A DNA stretch of 6,639 nt from an uncultured Mycoplasma sp. (lineage in GTDB: Bacteria; Bacillota_I; Bacilli_A; Mycoplasmatales; Mycoplasmoidaceae): positions 1 through 6,639 of the forward strand of contig CAMWHH010000040.1 in NCBI GenBank assembly GCA_947174035.1. Reading direction: 5' to 3'. The notes under the pieces are model-generated. The model worked only from the letters and a program-made list of their open reading frames with translations. It did no database searches and was not told the DNA's origin. This document shows positions 6,028-6,639 of this stretch, piece after piece (positions within the stretch are counted from its first letter, which is position 1; each line of letters begins with the position of its first letter). Position numbers and translations under genes: made by a program.

Positions 6028-6585
6028 ATGAAACTTAAATTATTAGCTTTAACTCTTTCAAAATTTCAAGATTTAGAAATGGTAGCTTTACTTTCAATTT
6101 TTAAAGCAAGTCAAAAATTTGAAAAAATAGACTTTTATTCACCTGAAAATAAAGATTTGGTGACAGGTCAATTTGATATTGCAAACATTAAAACCATTAC
6201 TAATTTTAATGTTGATGATTATGATGTTTTATATATTCCAGGGGGATTTGGTGCAAAACTATTGAGAAGTTCAAAACCTGGAATTGATTGTGTAAAACAA
6301 TTCATTGAAAAAGATAAGTGAGTAATAGCAATTTGTGATGCACCAAATGCTTTAGCTGACCATAAATTAATAGCAGAAAATCAAAAATATATTTCTTGAT
6401 CTGATGGTGATATTAAAGACCCAAAAAGAATTAGTGATTTTAACACCCATGTTTTTCATTCAGGTAAATTAATAACTGGTAGATGTCCAGTTGTTACTTT
6501 AGATTTAGCATTTTATTCACTAGCTGTTATTTTTGGAAAATCTTTTAGTGATGAATTAAAAACAAAATTAATGGGGAAAAAATAA
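6028..6585 (+). CDS. DJ-1/PfpI family protein
   Basis: Members of this cysteine-dependent family include human DJ-1, glyoxalase III-like enzymes and proposed protein deglycases. The 185-residue length is close to DJ-1. The fold signature is present: DLE with conserved E17, then DYDVLYIPGGFGA (64-76), the nucleophile elbow AICDAP with C103, and the late ITGRCPVVTLDLAFYSLAV segment matching the family's S/T-R-G-P region. Here Gly is replaced by C153, a second cysteine. Two TGA codons (6319, 6397) encode W98 and W124; with TGA as stop the protein would end before C103. The ATG follows AGGAG at 6016-6020, which overlaps the deoC stop; the genes are 10 bases apart. Cotranscription with an aldehyde-producing aldolase makes a carbonyl-detoxifying role attractive, but the substrate cannot be read from sequence. 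Confidence 0.9.
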
Positions 6586-6590
6586 TTTTA

Positions 6591-6620
6591 ATTTTTAAAA
6601 GTTTATAAAAATCATTTTTA
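6591..6620 (+). terminator. Possible weak terminator after the DJ-1/PfpI gene
   Basis: ATTTTTA (6591-6597) pairs with TAAAAAT (6606-6612) around an 8-base loop, and a T5 run follows at 6615-6619. The stem is A/T only and the T-run is two bases removed, so it is much weaker than the other two terminators in the window. Confidence 0.3.
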
Positions 6621-6631
6621 ATTAATAACTA

Positions 6632-6637
6632 TATAAT
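6632..6637 (+). promoter_or_regulatory. Possible -10 element for a gene beyond the window
   Basis: A perfect TATAAT lies at the very end of the window. No -35 is evident and the downstream gene is not visible, so this may be chance in AT-rich DNA. Confidence 0.25.
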
Positions 6638-6639
6638 TA

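Noticed and set aside
1..6639. Mobile elements, CRISPR arrays, tRNA or rRNA genes, restriction or defence systems
   Set aside because: No transposase or integrase motifs, no regularly spaced repeats, no cloverleaf-like GTTC-containing segments in the intergenic regions, and all coding capacity is explained by eight genes.

Overview
The window comes from a mollicute, most likely a Mycoplasma-type organism that reads UGA as tryptophan. It is strongly AT-rich and prefers AGA for arginine. Six of the eight genes make sense only if in-frame TGA encodes Trp: 12 such codons occur at conserved or plausible Trp positions, against a single TGG. Clear Shine-Dalgarno sequences and the gene content would fit the hominis-type mycoplasmas, but the species is an inference I cannot confirm. 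All eight genes lie on the + strand.

Region 1 (1-2879) is the end of a translation operon. It holds infB (IF-2, lacking only its extreme N-terminus), rbfA overlapping it by 8 bases, and an unrecognised three-helix membrane protein starting 2 bases after rbfA. A strong intrinsic terminator closes it. Region 2 (2880-3354) is a single gene for a nucleoside 2-deoxyribosyltransferase-like protein, a salvage enzyme.

Region 3 (3355-5288) is the conserved rpsF-ssb-rpsR operon (S6, SSB, S18). It starts with a roughly 130-base leader that carries an inverted repeat over a tandem -10 motif, then a foldable element. That element has a CCG in an internal loop and an outer stem that pairs with the Shine-Dalgarno region, which fits the known S6:S18 autoregulatory binding site. 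Both ribosomal proteins are enlarged: S6 has a charged C-terminal tail of about 48 residues, and S18 has a Lys/Thr/Ala/Ser-rich N-terminal extension of about 165 residues. An intrinsic terminator follows.

Region 4 (5289-6639) is a two-gene unit, deoC (deoxyribose-phosphate aldolase) and a DJ-1/PfpI family protein. With the deoxyribosyltransferase this points to use of scavenged deoxynucleosides, as expected in a parasite without de novo nucleotide synthesis.

I see no mobile element, CRISPR array, tRNA or rRNA, and no wholly new multi-gene system. The most interesting items are the rpsF leader, the extended S18/S6 pair, the unusual SSB tail and the unrecognised membrane protein. No gene-free stretch exceeds 300 bases.
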